From Anaerolineales bacterium (GTDB lineage: Bacteria > Chloroflexota > Anaerolineae > Anaerolineales > Villigracilaceae): a stretch of 5,047 nt of DNA. The position numbers and the translations under genes were made by a program. Positions 4,943 through 5,047 of this stretch are shown here, one piece after another. The stretch lies in assembly GCA_016928525.1 (NCBI GenBank), contig JAFGKO010000029.1, positions 1-5,047 on the forward strand. Reading direction: 5' to 3'. The stretch's first letter is position 1; each line of letters starts with the position of its first letter. The notes under the pieces are model-generated. The model saw only the letters and a program-made list of their open reading frames with translations, did not search any database and was not told the origin of the DNA.

Positions 4943-5047
4943 TCAGCGCTCCTGCCACAGTTGAATGGAGCCATCATCCCCATCTGAATTATAAGACCCT
5001 GAGGCCAGCGTCTGCCCGTCCGGGGAGAATGCCACACTGCTAATCCT
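4943..5047 (-). CDS. WD40-repeat protein, C-terminal 34 residues (5' part beyond window)
   Basis: The reverse strand from the right edge reads ISSVAFSPDGQTLASGSYNS, then DGSIQLWQER and a TGA stop at 4945-4943. This is one nearly complete WD40 blade: the VAFSPDG-xx-LASGS strands and the closing I-x-LW. It is the last blade, so most of the gene, including any kinase, NACHT or signalling domain often found in bacterial WD40 proteins, lies outside the window. WD40 propellers act as protein-interaction scaffolds. A small acidic insertion (NSDGDD, about residues 20-25 of the visible part) lengthens the loop between the blade's strands. It lies 253 bp upstream of the lipoprotein gene on the same strand, with repeat-rich DNA between them, so co-transcription is doubtful. 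Confidence 0.85.
   Translation of the reverse strand, partial: RISSVAFSPDGQTLASGSYNSDGDDGSIQLWQER

Noticed and set aside
1..5047. CRISPR array, tRNA, rRNA, riboswitch or insertion sequence.
   Set aside because: No regularly spaced repeats, cloverleaf-like sequences, conserved aptamer cores or transposase-like frames were seen on either strand.

Overview
The window reads as ordinary chromosomal DNA from an environmental bacterium of medium G+C. It carries seven genes (two cut by the window edges) and no tRNA, rRNA, transposase or CRISPR array. A lineage such as Chloroflexota (Anaerolineae-like) fits the gene types: an ATP-cone/uridine-kinase-like protein, a HicB of the YIQ...YEILEDG...YYGEIPGF type, a DNA-encoded lipoprotein related to nucleoside hydrolases, a WD40 protein and a long human-like DeoC. 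This placement is inference from protein style; no marker gene is present.

Layout. Positions 1-366 (minus) hold the first 122 codons of deoC, deoxyribose-phosphate aldolase, running off the left edge. Just upstream on the same strand is a hicBA toxin-antitoxin pair (hicB 616-852, hicA 395-613). Its A+T-richer sequence sits 28 bp in front of deoC, so deoC may be read from the hicBA promoter. A 131-bp divergent intergenic region (853-983) carries candidate promoters for both sides. On the plus strand, 984-2318 encodes a 444-residue P-loop kinase of the uridine kinase/phosphoribulokinase superfamily fused to an N-terminal ATP-cone. It is followed after 19 bp by 2338-3552, a 404-residue protein with two tandem HD domains, of which only the second has the full HD-GYP signature. 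These two form a probable operon. Facing them on the minus strand is a 346-residue lipoprotein (3649-4689) resembling inosine-uridine nucleoside hydrolases but lacking two residues expected in the active site. At the right edge, 4943-5047 (minus) is the last 34 codons of a WD40-repeat protein.

Non-coding structure. The lipoprotein gene is bracketed by two direct copies of a 28-bp sequence (3618-3645 and 4731-4758, 25/28 identical). Between its start codon and the upstream copy lies a 20-bp near-perfect palindrome (4707-4726), a candidate operator. The spacer between the WD40 gene and the lipoprotein gene also contains a nested inverted repeat built from CACGAAT/ATTCGTG units (4786-4878), whose left arm looks split by about 34 bp of unrelated sequence.

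How the parts may fit. Three of the seven genes touch nucleoside or deoxyribose metabolism (DeoC, the uridine-kinase-like protein, the nucleoside-hydrolase-like lipoprotein), but they lie in three separate transcription units, so a joint pathway is only a suggestion. The most specific hypothesis is the kinase/HD-GYP pair: a nucleotide-sensing (ATP-cone) kinase co-expressed with a probable cyclic-di-GMP phosphodiesterase.
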